The notes beneath the pieces are model-generated. The model had not been told where the DNA came from, ran no database searches, and saw only the letters and a program-made list of their open reading frames with translations. A program made the position numbers and the translations under genes. From positions 2,921,501 through 2,985,500 of the forward strand of contig OZ023187.1 of NCBI GenBank assembly GCA_963995505.1: a stretch of 64,000 nt of DNA, read 5' to 3'. Source of the stretch: Hypericum androsaemum. Taxonomy: Eukaryota; Streptophyta; Magnoliopsida; Malpighiales; Hypericaceae. This document shows positions 9,143-19,805 of the stretch, piece by piece. Positions within the stretch are counted from its first letter, which is position 1; each line of letters begins with the position of its first letter.

Positions 9143-11813
9143 ATGGCAAAACCCAACCCAAACCCAAAACCCCTCCACCTCCTCCTTCTCTTCCTCCTCC
9201 ACCTCCTCCGCCACTCCGCCGCCACGTACCCCATCGGAGTCAACTACGGCGCCGTAGCGGACAACCTCCCGTCCCCGTCCGCGGTAGCCACCTTCCTCAA
9301 AACCCAAACCACAATCAACAAAGTGAAGCTCTTCGACGCCAACCCGGACATCCTCCGCGCCTTCGCCAACACCAACATCTCCCTAACCGTCACGGTCATC
9401 AACTCCGACATCCCGTCACTAACCAATCTCCCCGCGGCCCGCTCCTGGGTCGCCTCCTCCGTCCTCCCCTTCCACCCGAACACCCTAATCGAGTACATCG
9501 CCGTCGGGAACGAGGTCCTCGCCACGCACGACAAATGGTTGATCGCGAAAACACTCCCCGCCATGAAATCCCTCAGAACCGCCCTGGACCTGGCCAATAT
9601 AACTTCCGTCAAAGTCTCCACGCCTCATTCTCTCGGTATCTTGTCGTCCTCCGAGCCGCCGAGCTCGGGCCGGTTCCGGAAGGGCTACGACAAAATGATC
9701 TTCGCCCCGATGCTGGAGTTCCACCGGGCGACCGGGTCGCCGTTCATGGTCAACCCGTACCCGTACTTCGGGTTCCGACCGGAAACCCTAGACTACGCGG
9801 TGTTCCGACCGAACCCGGGGAAGTACGACCCGGCGACCGGGATGAACTACACTAACATGTTCGACGCACAGCTGGACGCGGTGTACTTTGCGATGAAGCG
9901 ACTCGGGTACGGTGACGTGGGGATCGTGGTGGCGGAGACCGGGTGGCCGTCGGCCGGAGACCCGGGCCAGCCCGGGGTCGGGATGGAGAACGCGGCGTCG
10001 TACAACGGGAACCTTGTGAGGCACGTCAACTCCGGGAAGGGGACGCCGATGATGCCTAATAGGACGTTTGAGACTTTTGTCTTCTCGCTGTTTAACGAGG
10101 ACCTGAAGCCGTCGGTCTCCGAGAGGAGCTTCGGTTTGTTTAAACCGGACTTTTCTCCGGTTTACGACGTCGGAGTTCTAAAGCAGGTAAATTTCTTTCT
10201 TTTCTTTCTTTATGTTCGTAGCTTTATTAGGAACCTTTTTTTTCGTGCAAATAATTTTGGAAAATAACGAGTAGCTTTTTAGGCCTAATAGCGAGCAGTA
10301 GTCATAATATTTTTAATTTCTGGGGACATTAGAGATGCGACTTCAAATGAATTTTTTCGTATTCACCATTAAAAAAATGAATTGTTTTTCTGATTAATCT
10401 TATCTGGCTAAGAATGGTAATTAATTAGTACATTACACTTTTTACTTTTTGGGGGAATGGCTCCAGAAGAATGTGGACACGTAACAAGTCTGACACTTTC
10501 CCAGTTTGCCTTAAAGGTGATTACTTATTGTCGTGGGGAAGACAAAACGTGTCAGAGCTTTTTACCACTTTTTCTCTCTCTTTCTTGGAAAGGGTTTTTG
10601 CCGACTCAAAATATATATAGCCGTTACGTGTCTATTTTTTACTTTTTGATAATCGAAAATTAATTTAGTTATATAAAGCCTTATCTAATTTTTCAAAGAG
10701 GAAATGCTTTTCTTATTACCAACTGACGGAATAATAAGAGTAAATTCTCTAATCAGAGAATGCTCTAATTCCTTGTGTTATCGAATTTTTTTACAATGTT
10801 CACTCTAACTTGATATATCCAATTGTAGAATTTTAATAAGTGTGCCAATTTCAATTTAATTCTTGATATACATTTTATTAAAAGATCAGTAAATCATTAT
10901 TACATATGTTGATCCGAAATAAATATACCGGTCACGCCCACGTTGCAAAATTGACATACGCGTACTCGTAAAATCGAAAAGATACCCGTTGCTGAGGTTT
11001 TAATTACATGTTAACAGGCTCAGGGACCGACTACCGGTGGCCCCGCTGCAAGGGCTCCCTCACCGTCAGATGTAGACAAGAAGTGGTGCGTACCCAAATC
11101 GGACGCTGGTGATGAGGCGTTGCAGAAGAATTTGGACTACGTGTGTAGCACCGGAGTGGACTGTAGGCCGATCCAGGAAGGTGGGCCCTGCTTCAGCCCA
11201 AACACGGTCCGCTCCCATGCGGCGTACGCGATGAACGCGTACTACCAGACGTTCGGCCACAAGGACTCCAACTGTGATTTTGGCCGCACCGGAGTCGTCA
11301 CCTCCACCGATCCAAGTACGTGACTTTGCGCCAATATTTCTTTCCAAACTTTTTTTTTTAACTTAAATATATAGTGTTCGGATCGTATTTAGGGTGCTTA
11401 TTGATGTAACGTGTATATGGATAAAATTAATGACGTGTTAATAGTTCAAATAATTTGTGGTAGAGAGATAAACACAATGAGAGTTGATACAGATAAGAAA
11501 TTTTGATTCACTTAAAATATCGCGAATAGAACAAGCACCATTGGGAAGATTACCTACAAAAATATAACTTAACACTACTTTCTCAATATTGAAATTTGCA
11601 AAAAAAATATTGCAAAGATTGTCTAAAATTTTGCGGGGTTGGTTTGTTTATTTATGAGCAGGTTACAAGGCTTGTGATTATCCGAACAACAGGCTGGAAA
11701 AGTTGGACCGACACCAACAAGAGAAGTCGGTGGCGGGAGTCCCCATTTGGACGGGAAGAGATCTGTTGCCCCTCGTGCTTCCACTTTTGTGTCTCAACCT
11801 TTTCATTTTCTAA
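9143..11813 (+). CDS. Glucan endo-1,3-beta-glucosidase, GH17 with CBM43 (X8) domain, probably GPI-anchored (3 exons)
   Basis: Exons 9143-10186, 11018-11315 and 11662-11813 with GT-AG introns; product 497 aa. Residues 1-28 form a signal peptide ([10 protein letters not shown] core). GH17 runs from [15 protein letters not shown] to about residue 345, with the acid/base Glu in IAVGNEVL and the nucleophile Glu in [10 protein letters not shown] proline/serine linker leads into CBM43: [39 protein letters not shown] and the final CDYP cysteine, which is created across the last splice. The tail ([17 protein letters not shown]) is a hydrophobic GPI-anchor-type signal. The family hydrolyses callose at the cell surface or plasmodesmata. 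Coding GC is much higher than the flanks. It converges with TIM9. No defects seen. Confidence 0.93.
10331..10425. repeat. Short dispersed repeat, copy B, in GH17 intron 1
   Basis: Begins AGAGATGCGACTTCAAATGA and shares TTTTCTGATTAATCTTATC and TGGCTAAGAATGGTAATTA with 3355-3430. A ~20-bp insertion distinguishes it from copy A. The rest of intron 1 (10187-11017) is AT-rich and otherwise featureless; the short open frame at 10457-10663 is intronic. Confidence 0.7.
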
Positions 11814-12743
11814 TCTGTTTCTGTTTGAATTGGAAGGGTTTGCCTTTGGGTAAAATTGTAATTTAGCTTTACCAATTTTTTATGCCTTCCTTTTGGATTG
11901 CTTAATCACTAATTAATTTCCCGGCTTATTATTAGAGCAACTCCGGCCAATTGATTGGATGTATTATCATCAAAGACCACACACACATATATATAACTGG
12001 ATACTATCACCCGAAGTTTGGATCTAAATTAATTGATTCTATGAATATCTAATTACAGGGTCCAAAAAACAAGAGCCAAGCTCTTCCAAGCTACAGTTGG
12101 TAGACTTCGGCTTCAGATTTTTTACTACGTTTTGTGAGACGGGACTATCGACTCCCATTTTTTAGGTTTACAAGGTGATAGTGGGTGTGGACTGGCATAG
12201 GTTAGGGATAGATTGAGATTAAGTATGGTTTACCTCTTGTGGATTTTTTCTTTGGGGGTGTTCTGAACGCTTTCTTTTTCTTTTTTTTTTAAATAATAAT
12301 AAGAGATACTGGCAGTTTATTAAAAAAAAAACCAAGTACTACAGATTCGAATGAAATCAGATGTACAAATAAACAGTGGAACAAAAGCATTTTCAAGTAC
12401 AGCCAAGTACTACCCATAAAATATATTTTCCCTATGGGTTTGAATCGTGGATCACTGTGAGAATTTCAACACCAGCTTCTTGAAAGAAGCATGCAACTGT
12501 AAGATAGCCTCACAAGTAAGACGTTCACAGAAAACTTTATAATAAAAATTATACAAATTAAAGCTCCGCATTGAACTGGTATAGGATAACTCTTAATGGA
12601 TGGATACATGTTTACTCATTAAACAACAATAGCGTGTACTGTTGAACTAGTTAACGAATGAAAGCAATATTCTGAGCCTGATGTAGTTTGCTTAATTACT
12701 TCTCTGAAGCAAACGAGTCTATTTGATTCGAAATTCTACTGAA
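11814..12743. other. Convergent 3' intergenic region of GH17 (+) and TIM9 (-)
   Basis: No coding signature. It should hold the GH17 3' UTR at its left. Its right end is the original downstream region of TIM9, now separated from that gene by the copia insertion. Poly-T/poly-A tracts near 12278 and 12320 are compatible with transcript ends converging here. Confidence 0.5.
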
Positions 12744-12748
12744 ATTAG
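12744..12748. repeat. Target-site duplication, left copy (ATTAG)
   Basis: ATTAG directly precedes the TG of the 5' LTR and is repeated at 18576-18580 after the CA of the 3' LTR. A 5-bp duplication is standard for copia integrase. Confidence 0.93.
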
Positions 12749-13438
12749 TGTTGGTTATGAATGCATACTTTAATGCATTTGGCCCAAAATGGTAAGGCCC
12801 AAAGTGGAGGCCCAAAAGGGAAATGGAAAGGTTGCAATCCCACATTGATTAGAGCAAGGAGGATTTCCTTGTTTATAAGGAATTTCCCTCCTTGCCTATC
12901 AACTTGATTGGCTACCCAAAAGGCTGACCCACCGCTAGCTGCCTGCGAGGACGGTGCGAAGCACCGTCCGAGCACGAGCACGCGCTCGCGCACGTGCGTG
13001 TGCGCATGGCGCATTGGACGCAGGTCGCAATGGGCGCTTTGTGGCGCACTTGGCACTTGTTGGCCGAGCGGACGCGTCTCTTCGGGGTGGCTGGCTGCTT
13101 GCCTCCTCCAGCCTATAAATAGGCCTGTCCCCCTGCCAGAATTCTTATCCCAGCAGCACATGCACCTTCTAGCATTGTTGTCTTCTCCTCTCCCCCCGTT
13201 CTTCATCTAGAAAAGAGTCCCGAAAGTTCTGGGTATATAAGGGTTCGCCCGAAAGTTTCGAGATACGTGTGCAACGGTCTTGGAAACGCCCTAAACAGTC
13301 GTTGTATCTTGGGGACGATTGCCGAAGTCCGTACCGCACTGAAATATACGGGGCAATCTCGTCTTACGGAGAAAGTGTCCAACACTTGCCTCGACTGAAG
13401 AAGATCCTAATCAAGTACACCAACTCCGACAAACAACA
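12749..13438 (+). repeat. 5' LTR of the young copia element
   Basis: Starts TGTTGGTTATG, ends CAAACAACA. A TATAAATA box lies at 13114-13121 and a second TATATAAG at about 13234. A GC-rich section (12900-13090) carries GCACGA-type microrepeats and a 19-bp hairpin (12950-12968) with loop GAA. The segment CAATCTCGTCTTACG (13354-13368) is the exact complement of the leader just after the LTR. Confidence 0.95.
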
Positions 13439-13455
13439 ATCGTAAGACGAGATTG
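13354..13455 (+). other. Self-complementary LTR/leader pair in place of a tRNA primer-binding site
   Basis: CAATCTCGTCTTACG (13354-13368) and CGTAAGACGAGATTG (13441-13455) are perfect 15-nt complements, with a G:U pair possible at each end and a 72-nt loop. The downstream arm begins two bases after the LTR end, exactly where a PBS belongs, and the Gag ATG follows 12 nt later. No TGG-initial tRNA match fits in the 28-nt leader. A role in self-priming of reverse transcription, comparable in principle to Tf1 of fission yeast, is inference; a structural or packaging role is also possible. Confidence 0.6.
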
Positions 13456-13466
13456 TGTACTTGAAG

Positions 13467-16400
13467 ATGGCATCAACAAGCTCAGCACCAGTGCCAGCGG
13501 TCCCGGGAACTGCCCACGCCGAAAGGCCGGCCAAGTTCAACGGTACCGAATTCAAGAGGTGGCAACAGAAGATGTTGTTCTACCTGACGACGCTCAACCT
13601 GGTCCGATTCCTGAAGGAAGAGGCTCCGAAGGTAGCGAAAAATGAGGCAGATCAACAGAAGATCAACGCCCTCGATGCATGGAGTCACAGCGACTTCCTA
13701 TGCCGGAACTACGTCCTGAATGGACTAGACGACACGCTCTACAACGTCTACGCGGAAGCTAAGACCGCTAAAGAGCTGTGGAGTTCACTCGAGAAGAAGT
13801 ACAAAACGGAGGATGCCGGGACGAAGAAATTCATCGTCGGACGATTCCTCGACTTCAAGATGGTGGACTCCAAGAAGGTCATCGACCAAGTGCAAGAGTT
13901 GCAGCTGATCCTTCACGAGATCCAAGCCGAAGGGATGTAACTCAGCGAGTCCTTCCAAGTAGCTGCAATGATCGAGAAGCTCCCCCCGCTGTGGAAAGAC
14001 TTCAAGAGCTACCTCAAGCACAAGAGGAAGGACATGGGCCTAGAAGACCTGATAGTGAGACTAAGGATCGAGGAAGACAACCGAAAATCCGAAGTCAAGC
14101 AAGGCAAGGCCAACTCTGAGACCACCGTGCACCTCGCTGAGGGAAAAAGTGGCAAGAAGAGGAAAAAGTCCGAGGATAAGCAGAAGGAGCAAAAGCCCAA
14201 GAAGAAAAAGATCAAGGGCGATTGCTACAACTGCGGGAAACCCGGACACATGGCTAAGGACTGTCGCCAGCCGAAGAAGGAAAACCAAGGAAAGGCTAAC
14301 CTAGCTGAAGATTTGTCCCAGATGGATCTGTCAGCCGTAGTGTTTGAAGCCAACCTGGTGGACAATCCGAGAGAGTGGTTCGTGGACACTGGAGCCACCC
14401 GCCACATCTGCTCGGACAAGGAGATGTTCTCGAACTATATCCCGATCACCGGCCGAAAGCTGTTCATGGGAAACTCCGCAACGTCCAAGATCGTCGGTCT
14501 GGGAAAGGTGGTCCTGAAGCTGACCCTCAAGGATGTGCTGCATGTCCCAGACATCCGCAAGAACTTAGTCTCTGGCTCACTGTTAAGCAAAGCCGGTCTT
14601 AAGCTTGTATTTGAGGCTGATAAGTTTGTACTGACCAAAGCGGGTCAATTCATAGGAAAGGGTTATCTAGAAATGGGGCTATTTAAGATGAATGTAATAA
14701 CTGTACATCGCACCTTTAACGGTGAAAATAAAGTTAATGCTTCTTCTTACTTGGCCGAGTGTTCTAATTTATGGCATGGTAGATTAGGACACGTAAATCT
14801 AAACTCGCTAAGAAAGTTAGTAAGTTTAAATTTATTACCGAATCTAGAGTTCAACCCATCCGATAAATGTGAAGTATGTGTGGAGGCTAAAATGACCAAA
14901 GCACCTTTCCATTAAGTGGAAAGAAGTACTACGCCTTTAGAGTTAATTCATACGGACACTTGCGATATGAAACACGTGCAAACTAAAGGCGGGAAGAAAT
15001 ACTTCATCACGTTTATCGATGATTGCACGAGATACTGTTACGTATATCTCCTAAGGGGCAAAGACGAAGCTCTTGATGCTTTTAAGAGATATAAGAATGA
15101 GGTTGAAAATCAACTCAGCGTGAAAATCAAAATGATCCGAAGTGATCGAGGAGGAGAATATGTAGCTCCGTTTGAGGAACTCTGTCAAGAACATGGCATT
15201 ATTCATCAGACGACTGCTCCATACTCACCTCAATCGAATGGCGTAGCTGAACGCAAAAATCAAACTCTTAAAGAGATGATGAACGCTATGTTGATTAGCT
15301 CGGGCTTACCCCAGAACATGTGGGGGGAAGCTGTGCTCTCAGCTAACCACATTCTAAACAAATTGCCACACAAGAAAAGGGATAAAACCCCATATGAACT
15401 ATGGAAAGGAAGGAAGCCTTCCTACGGTTACCTTAAAGTGTGGGGGTGCCTAGCAAAGGTCGAAGTACCTAAGCCTAAGCAGGTGCGAATAGGACCTAAG
15501 ACCATTGATTGCATCTTTATCGGATATGCGCAAAATAGTAGTGCTTATCGATTCTTGGTGCATAAATCTGAAAACCCTGAGATAAACACGGGAATGGTCA
15601 TAGAATCAAGGAACGCAACATTTTTTGAAGATAGCTTTCCTAATAAAGAAAGAAAGGAAGCAAGTCCGAAGAAAAGGGCTCACGAGACTACGCAAGGGTC
15701 AAATCAGAAAGATGATGAACCTAGACGTAGTAAACGGACGAAGGTAACCAAATCTTTCGGTCCGGACTATCTAACCTATGCGTTAGAAGATGAACCAAGG
15801 ACAATCCAAGAGGCATTGTCCAGTCCAGATGCTCCTCTCTGGAAGGAAGCTATCAATAGTGAGATAGAATCCATTATGCAAAACCACACGTGGGAAATCG
15901 TGGATCTCCCACCGGGCTGCAAACCTTTGGGATGCAGGTGGATCCTAAAAAGGAAATACAAAGCTGATGGATCAATCGACAAGTACAAAGCTCGATTGGT
16001 AGCTAAGGGGTTCAAACAGAAGGAGGGATATGATTTCTTTGACACATATTCACCGGTCACAAGAATCACATCGATTAGAGTACTCATAGCTGTTGCAGCA
16101 CTCTATAACCTCGAGATCCATCAAATGGACGTAAAAACAGCTTTCCTAAATGGAGAACTGGAAGAGGAGATATACATGGAGCAACCTGAAGGGTTTGTGG
16201 CTCCCGGTCAAGAGCATAAAGTATGTCGACTAGTCAAGTCACTATATGGGCTAAAACAAGCGCCGAAACAGTGGCACGAGAAATTTGACGGAACAATGCT
16301 GTCAAATGGATTTAAGATCAATGAGTGCGATAAATGTGTTTACATTAAGAGCACACCTGAAGCTTACGTAATTGTATGTCTCTATGTAGATGACTTACTA

Positions 16401-17332
16401 ATTATGGGAAGCAATAAAGAGGTTATTGTGAAAACTAAGAACATGTTAAAGAACCATTTTGACATGAAAGATATAGGTCTGGCAGACGTCATACTAGGAA
16501 TAAAAATTTCTAGGAAAGCTGACGAAATTATCTTGACACAATCCCACTACGTGGAAAGCGTGCTCAAGAAATTTGAAGCTTTGACAAACCTCCGGTTAAG
16601 ACTCCAGTAGATTTGAATCTACACTTAGCCAAGAATCGAGGGGACCCAGTATCTCAACTGAAGTATGCGCAAATTATCGGGAGCTTGATGTATTTAACAA
16701 ACTGCACTCGTCCCGATATTGCGTACTCAGTTAGTAAACTTAGTAGATTCACAAGTAATCCAGGAAAGGATCACTGGCTAGCTCTGGAAAGGGTTTTACG
16801 GTATTTAAAACATACCATAAACCATGGGATACATTATGCTAAATATCCAGCTGTATTAGAAGGATACAGTGACGCAAACTGGATATCAGACACTAAGGAC
16901 ACCAAATCTACGAGTGGATACGTATTCACCATAGGAGGAGGAGCTGTGTCTTGGAAGTCCTCTAAACAAACGTGCATAGCTCGATCCACCATGGAGTCGG
17001 AGTTTATAGCGCTAGATAAAGCTGGGGAAGAAGCTGAATGGCTTAGAAACTTCCTAGAGGATATTCCGTGCTGGAGTAAACCGGTGCCTCCCGTATTGAT
17101 ACATTGTGATAGCATGTCTGCAATCGGGAGAGCACAAAGTACATTGTACAACGGAAAGTCTCGACATATCCGTCAGAGACACAATACCGTTAGACAGTTG
17201 ATCTCTAGTGGGGTGATCACCATTAACTATGTAAAGTCCAAGGACAACTTAGCTGATCCTTTTACAAAAGGAATCAATAGAGATCAAATGTACAATGCAG
17301 TAAGGGGAATGGGATTAAAATCCACACACTAA
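13467..17332 (+). pseudogene. Copia Gag-Pol polyprotein, disabled by two stops and one frameshift
   Basis: Start ATG at 13467. Gag carries [17 protein letters not shown] and a CX2CX4HX4C zinc knuckle ([14 protein letters not shown], about 14224-14265). Protease has [12 protein letters not shown]; gag-pre-integrase has [10 protein letters not shown]. Integrase shows FIDDCTRYCYVY, RSDRGGEYV and SPQSNGVAERKN. RT has ARLVAKGFKQKEG and LYVDDLLIM (YVDD at 16383-16394); RNase H has GYSDANW and the final DPFTKG block, ending at 17332. Lesions: TAA at 13938-13940 inside Gag, TAA at 14913-14915 before the integrase core, and a frame change near 16580 between RT and RNase H. Neither stop sits where copia elements use programmed recoding, so all three are read as decay. 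Confidence 0.93.
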
Positions 17333-17875
17333 AGAACATTCATAGCGGTAACTCAACCATGATGAGTGGAGATCCCACGAACTTGGTTCAATGAGACAAC
17401 TAAGTTATGGAGAGTTCAGTGAATCACCTGGAATCTATCTCATTCTCAGAAGCTGCCCAGGTATTAACCTGCAGAGGTGTGGTAAGGATAAGCATTACGC
17501 TTTTAATGATTCCTATACCTTGATTAAGGTGGAGTATGGCAGGATACTCCTGATAGGAGATCACCTATGTAAGTGTGAAGTGAGGCCGCTTCAAATGGGA
17601 AAAATACTTATGAATCCAAGATACGGTCCATGGCCGAAACGGACACAACGTGAGAACCTAAATATACTAGGGTTATTATTGTGTAAATGTTATTGTCTTG
17701 GTTTACACCAAAAGCTGACGGTTCAAGACATCACGTTCACCGAGCAGCGAGTAAATCCGATAACATATTACTAGAGAAGGTTCAAAGCCGCAAGCTACCT
17801 GTCTCGATGCAATAATAACAAGTCAGAACTTTCGATTAGAGTCTGCATGCATTAATCATCATTCATGTGGGGGAT
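17333..17875 (+). other. Copia internal 3' non-coding region and polypurine tract
   Basis: About 540 bp between the end of RNase H and the 3' LTR. A 127-codon frame (17391-17774) has no recognisable domain and probably reflects chance openness. The region ends in a purine run (ATGTGGGGGAT) abutting the LTR, the expected plus-strand primer. Confidence 0.7.
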
Positions 17876-18575
17876 TGTTGGGTTATGAATGCATACTTTA
17901 ATGCATTTGGCCCAAAATGGTAAGGCCCAAAGTGGTGGAGGCCCAAAAGGGAAGTGGAAAGGTTGCAATCCCACATTGATTAGAGCAAGGAGGATTTCCT
18001 TGTTTATAAGGAATTTCCCTCCTTGCCTATCAACTTGATTGGCTACCCAAAAGGCTGACCCACCGCTAGCTGCCTGCGAGGACGGTGCTTCGCACCGTCC
18101 GAGCACGAGCACGAGCACGCGCACGCGCACGTGCGTGTGCGCATGGCGCATTGGACGCAGGTCGCAATGGGCGCTTTGTGGCGCACTTGGCACTTGTTGG
18201 CCGAGCGGACGCGTCTCTTCGGGGTGGCTGGCTGCCTGCCTCCTCCAGCCTATAAATAGGCATGTCCCCCTGCCAGAATTCTTATCCGAGCAGCACATGC
18301 ACCTTCTAGCATTGTTGTCTTCTCCTCTCCCCCCGTTCTTCATCTAGAAAAGAGTCCCGAAAGTTCTGGGTATATAAGGGTTCGCTCGAAAGTTTCGAGA
18401 TACGTGTGCAACGGTCTTGGAAACGCCCTAAACAGTCGTTGTATCTTGGGGACGATTGCCGAAGCCCGTACCGCACTGAAATATACGGGGCAATCTCGTC
18501 TTACGGAGAAAGTGTCCAACACTTGCCTCGACTGAAGAAGATCCTAATCAAGTACACCAACTCCGACAAACAACA
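17876..18575 (+). repeat. 3' LTR of the young copia element
   Basis: Starts TGTTGGGTTATG, ends CAAACAACA, 700 bp. Compared with the 5' LTR it has one extra G near the start, an extra TGG, a longer GCACGA microrepeat and about six base changes. The hairpin at 18081-18099 has loop TTC instead of GAA. TATAAATA is at 18251-18258. It ends 10 bp from the TIM9 stop codon and is antisense to that gene. Confidence 0.95.
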
Positions 18576-18580
18576 ATTAG
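18576..18580. repeat. Target-site duplication, right copy (ATTAG)
   Basis: Matches 12744-12748 and follows the terminal CA of the 3' LTR. Only five bases separate it from the TIM9 stop codon. Confidence 0.93.
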
Positions 18581-18585
18581 CTACC

Positions 18586-19785
18586 TCAATCTGATGTAGC
18601 TGCTCCTGAGTTCAGTTCTGCAAACCTCATCCCAACTCGCATAGTATGCTTCAGGAACTTCTCCGCACATCTCGTAACGCAAGTCTCCTCTTGCTTTTGA
18701 AGGGTTTTGCGTGTAAAGCTATCGACAAAGTCATTGAAGCACCTCTCCACCAATGAATTGTACATCCTCAGGCTGCATCGGAATCGAACGAAAGTGGTTA
18801 GGCCAGATGAAAATAACAATTCTGATTTCACATGTCAATAACAGAACATAACCAATTCTGTTCTAGAAAGGTGGTGGTATCCTGTCTATATGTGAACTCA
18901 AGGGAAAGGTGTTGATTTTGCATGTCTTCCATATGACAATGTCTACAATGTAAGCAAAAGACAGGTGCCTTAGTTGGAAGAGGTCGCACTTAGTCCAGGC
19001 ATAGTCCCGCAAGTGAGGTACTCGAATGGAAAGTTAATATTGAAGGTTCTTCCAAGTGAAGAATGCCTCTCGCTGTGGAATCTATTAGCACACTTCGCCT
19101 CCACAGACACACAAAGAAAGAAATGATGACTATTAACAAAAATATAGTTCCCAAAACGTCCAAGTACAGCATCGTTCAACTGCACTGGTTTTAAGGAGAA
19201 CATCGTTGTGGCTTCACATAAGTGTGTAGCCCACTACGGGAAAAGCAGGCGACCCAAGTAGTAAAAGACCATTATGCGAAGCTTGGCTCGCAATTCGCAA
19301 ATGAGCCAGCAAACTTCTGCCTCGCGTGAGATCATATCCCTCTCACAACTTAACAAGCAAAGAAAATTTGGCAAGCACAAGAACCAAAACCCCTACCGAT
19401 AAACAGTTCTCGACAATAATCCCCAATCTAATAATTTGCCACAGCGTATCGATCTGCCATCGATTCGTTCGGCTGATAGCACACAGCACATTAAACTAGC
19501 TCGAAGCAAACACGCACCAACTCAAAGCAACCCCTGAGCTATATAGAGCTAGAAACCTAAAAACCTTGAAACTTTGCAATCGCTGAACCTCAAGAACAAG
19601 AACCCACCTAAGAAATCACCCCAAGAACATGTTACCCCGTTAAATTCCGGCACCGAAGGAGGGGCAAAATGGGAAAAAGTAACCCCATACCTGTCACGGA
19701 CTTGGAGCTGGTCGATCATGGAAGCCATCCGGGCCTTGTCTTCCTCCGGAAGGCCCTCCAAACCCGCCATCATGCCCTTGTCCAT
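18586..19785 (-). CDS. TIM9: Mitochondrial import inner membrane translocase subunit Tim9 (2 exons), one motif cysteine lost
   Basis: Exon 1 is 19691-19785 and exon 2 is 18586-18772, with a GT-AG intron of 918 bp; the split codon gives RDSLRMYNS. Product 93 aa, the normal plant length. Small Tim proteins are intermembrane-space chaperones that carry hydrophobic precursors as a Tim9-Tim10 hexamer. The family needs a twin CX3C motif. The second pair (CVTRC) is intact, but the first reads CFNDF: the codon is TTT where the family has Cys, so the inner disulfide cannot form. The rest (QKQEETC, KFLKHTMRVGMRFAEL) is well conserved. Copia sits 5 bp past the stop, replacing the 3' UTR, and similarity to the promoter kept in the array units ends near 19805. 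Likely a damaged or decaying copy. Confidence 0.88.
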
Positions 19786-19805
19786 CCTTTCAAAATCTTA
19801 AATTA

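Larger units (their letters stand above)
12749..18575 (+). mobile_element. Near-complete Ty1/copia retrotransposon (5,827 bp), recently inserted
   Basis: Bounded by ATTAG duplications, with LTRs of 690 and 700 bp that differ by about six substitutions, three indels and one flipped 3-base loop, so the insertion is young. Internal order is Gag, zinc knuckle, protease, integrase, RT and RNase H, i.e. Ty1/copia; Gag and Pol wording suggest the Tork/Tnt1 side of the family (inference). A polypurine tract (about GTGGGGGAT, 17867-17875) precedes the 3' LTR. The polyprotein has two nonsense codons and a frameshift, so this copy is not autonomous. The usual tRNA-type PBS is missing. Confidence 0.95.

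Noticed and set aside
13938..13940. In-frame TAA as a programmed Gag/Pol readthrough site
   Set aside because: It lies inside the Gag capsid region, upstream of the zinc knuckle, so it would not separate Gag from Pol. A second stop and a frameshift make simple decay more likely.
17391..17774. 127-codon frame after copia RNase H as an envelope-like or extra gene
   Set aside because: No signal peptide, transmembrane segment or known domain. It sits in the normal 3' non-coding region of copia elements.
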